Origin: Spirosoma fluviale
Lineage (GTDB): Bacteria > Bacteroidota > Bacteroidia > Cytophagales > Spirosomataceae
Direction of reading: 5' to 3'
Assembly: GCF_900230225.1 (NCBI RefSeq)
Contig: NZ_OCNH01000001.1
Location: forward strand, 2,480,001-2,544,000
DNA length: 64,000 nt
Position 1 is the stretch's first letter. The number at the start of each line of letters is the position of its first letter. Below are positions 63,362-64,000 of this stretch, one piece after another. The notes beneath the pieces are model-generated. The model made no database searches, was not told the origin of the DNA, and was given only the letters and a program-made list of their open reading frames with translations. The translations under genes were made by a program, and so were the position numbers.

Positions 63362-64000
63362 GTGAAATTTTTACTGACTCTTTCGCTGTTCTTTTCATTC
63401 ATTGTCTCCCCTCTGCTGGCTCAGAAAAAAAACGAACAGTACCAGCTTCATATTAGCCGGGCAACCTCACCGATCGTCATTGATGGCTCGGTTGACGAAC
63501 AAGCCTGGCAAGCGGCTGAAGTGGCGACCGATTTCTGGATGGTGCTGCCCATGGACACCAGCCGCGCGAAGGTTCGCACCGACGTTCGAATGGCCTACGA
63601 CGACCACAACATGTACCTGAGCGCGGTTTGCTATCATGGCAATGTGCAGGGCCCTTACATTGTCGAATCTCTTCGGCGCGACTGGGCATTCGGGAAAAAC
63701 GACAACTTCATTTTCTTCATGGACACCTTCGACGACCAAACCAACGGCTTCACCTTTGGCACCAATGCCGCCGGAGCCCAATGGGATGGCCTGTTGTACG
63801 AAGGCGGCAAAGCAAACCTGAGCTGGGATAATAAATGGACATCCTCGGTACGCAACTACCCGGACCGATACGTGCTGGAATTAGCCATACCGTTCAAGAC
63901 CATCCGGTACAAACGAGGCATTAGCCGCTGGGGTATCAACTTCAGTAGGCAGGATTTAAAAACGACCGAAAAGTCATCCTGGACACCCATTCAGCGCCAG
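63362..64000 (+). CDS. CBM9/DUF5916-type carbohydrate-binding protein (partial)
   Basis: The gene runs past the window end. The start is GTG at 63362 (or TTG at 63359), since no ATG lies after the in-frame TAA at 63347. A signal peptide (KFLLTLSLFFSFIVSPLLAQ) leads into a CBM9-like domain (SPIVIDGSVDEQAWQAAEVA, RMAYDDHNMYLSAVCY, FIFFMDTFDDQTNGFTFGTN, LELAIPFKTI). In Bacteroidota this start is usually followed by a DUF5916 barrel-like region, which lies beyond the window. It was found by reading the frame directly. The role is probably surface or outer-membrane glycan-related; this is inferred. Confidence 0.85.
   Translation, partial: MKFLLTLSLFFSFIVSPLLAQKKNEQYQLHISRATSPIVIDGSVDEQAWQAAEVATDFWMVLPMDTSRAKVRTDVRMAYDDHNMYLSAVCYHGNVQGPYIVESLRRDWAFGKNDNFIFFMDTFDDQTNGFTFGTNAAGAQWDGLLYEGGKANLSWDNKWTSSVRNYPDRYVLELAIPFKTIRYKRGISRWGINFSRQDLKTTEKSSWTPIQRQ

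Noticed and set aside
1..64000. Phage, transposase or integrase genes and rRNA
   Set aside because: No frame with a transposase, integrase or capsid signature and no rRNA-like sequence was found on reading both strands.

Overview
The window looks like chromosome of a Bacteroidota bacterium of the Cytophagales, most like Spirosoma or a close relative. The grounds are tandem SusC/SusD pairs, a TAnnTTTG-type promoter, almost no Shine-Dalgarno sequences, many lipoproteins, CRTAC/ASPIC (VCBS) lipoproteins and propeller-type sensor kinases. The genus is inferred from gene content and style, not from a marker gene.

Layout. 1-2.2 kb: minus-strand carbohydrate-active genes (heparinase II/III family, cut by the window edge, and an SGNH hydrolase). 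2.5-12.0 kb: a surface-polysaccharide locus. A lone AT-rich GT14 gene on the plus strand faces a minus-strand operon holding four GT2 glycosyltransferases, a Wzm/Wzt-type ABC exporter, a methyltransferase and a polysaccharide deacetylase. The first GT2 appears frameshifted near its N-terminus. 12.0-13.07 kb is an AT-rich gene desert. 13.1-30.4 kb, all minus: a GntP permease, an orphan McrC-like nuclease, a large VCBS/ASPIC lipoprotein, and two tandem SusC-SusD pairs. The two pairs are clear duplicates and share a 14-bp element at the same distance from each SusC start. 30.4-34.1 kb: recG and a DUF5723-like outer-membrane protein.

34.2-46.2 kb is the most unusual part. A minus-strand RND permease stands back to back with a small LuxR-type regulator. 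The regulator is followed by a 70-residue Cys-rich secreted peptide gene with its own hairpin, a 6-bladed beta-propeller lipoprotein and a membrane-anchored CxxC thioredoxin-like protein. Then come a DUF6734-like GT-A-fold protein with a PqqD-like C-terminus, an RND adaptor lipoprotein and a second RND permease. The central part is strikingly AT-rich and its composition changes inside the DUF6734-like gene. I read this as a candidate peptide maturation and export island that, as far as I know, has not been described as a system.

46.2-64 kb is mostly housekeeping and signalling: nfu, rpmA, rplU, a HpcH/HpaI aldolase, a propeller histidine kinase with its LuxR response regulator, an HDAC-family deacetylase, an SDR, two small unknown proteins, a DUF892 ferritin-like protein with a prion-like tail, and a sorbosone-dehydrogenase-like lipoprotein. 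A receiver protein with Glu in place of the phospho-acceptor Asp, a GAF histidine kinase, tRNA-Glu(TTC), an M14 carboxypeptidase and the start of a CBM9/DUF5916 protein complete the window. No CRISPR array, rRNA, intact insertion sequence or prophage gene was seen.
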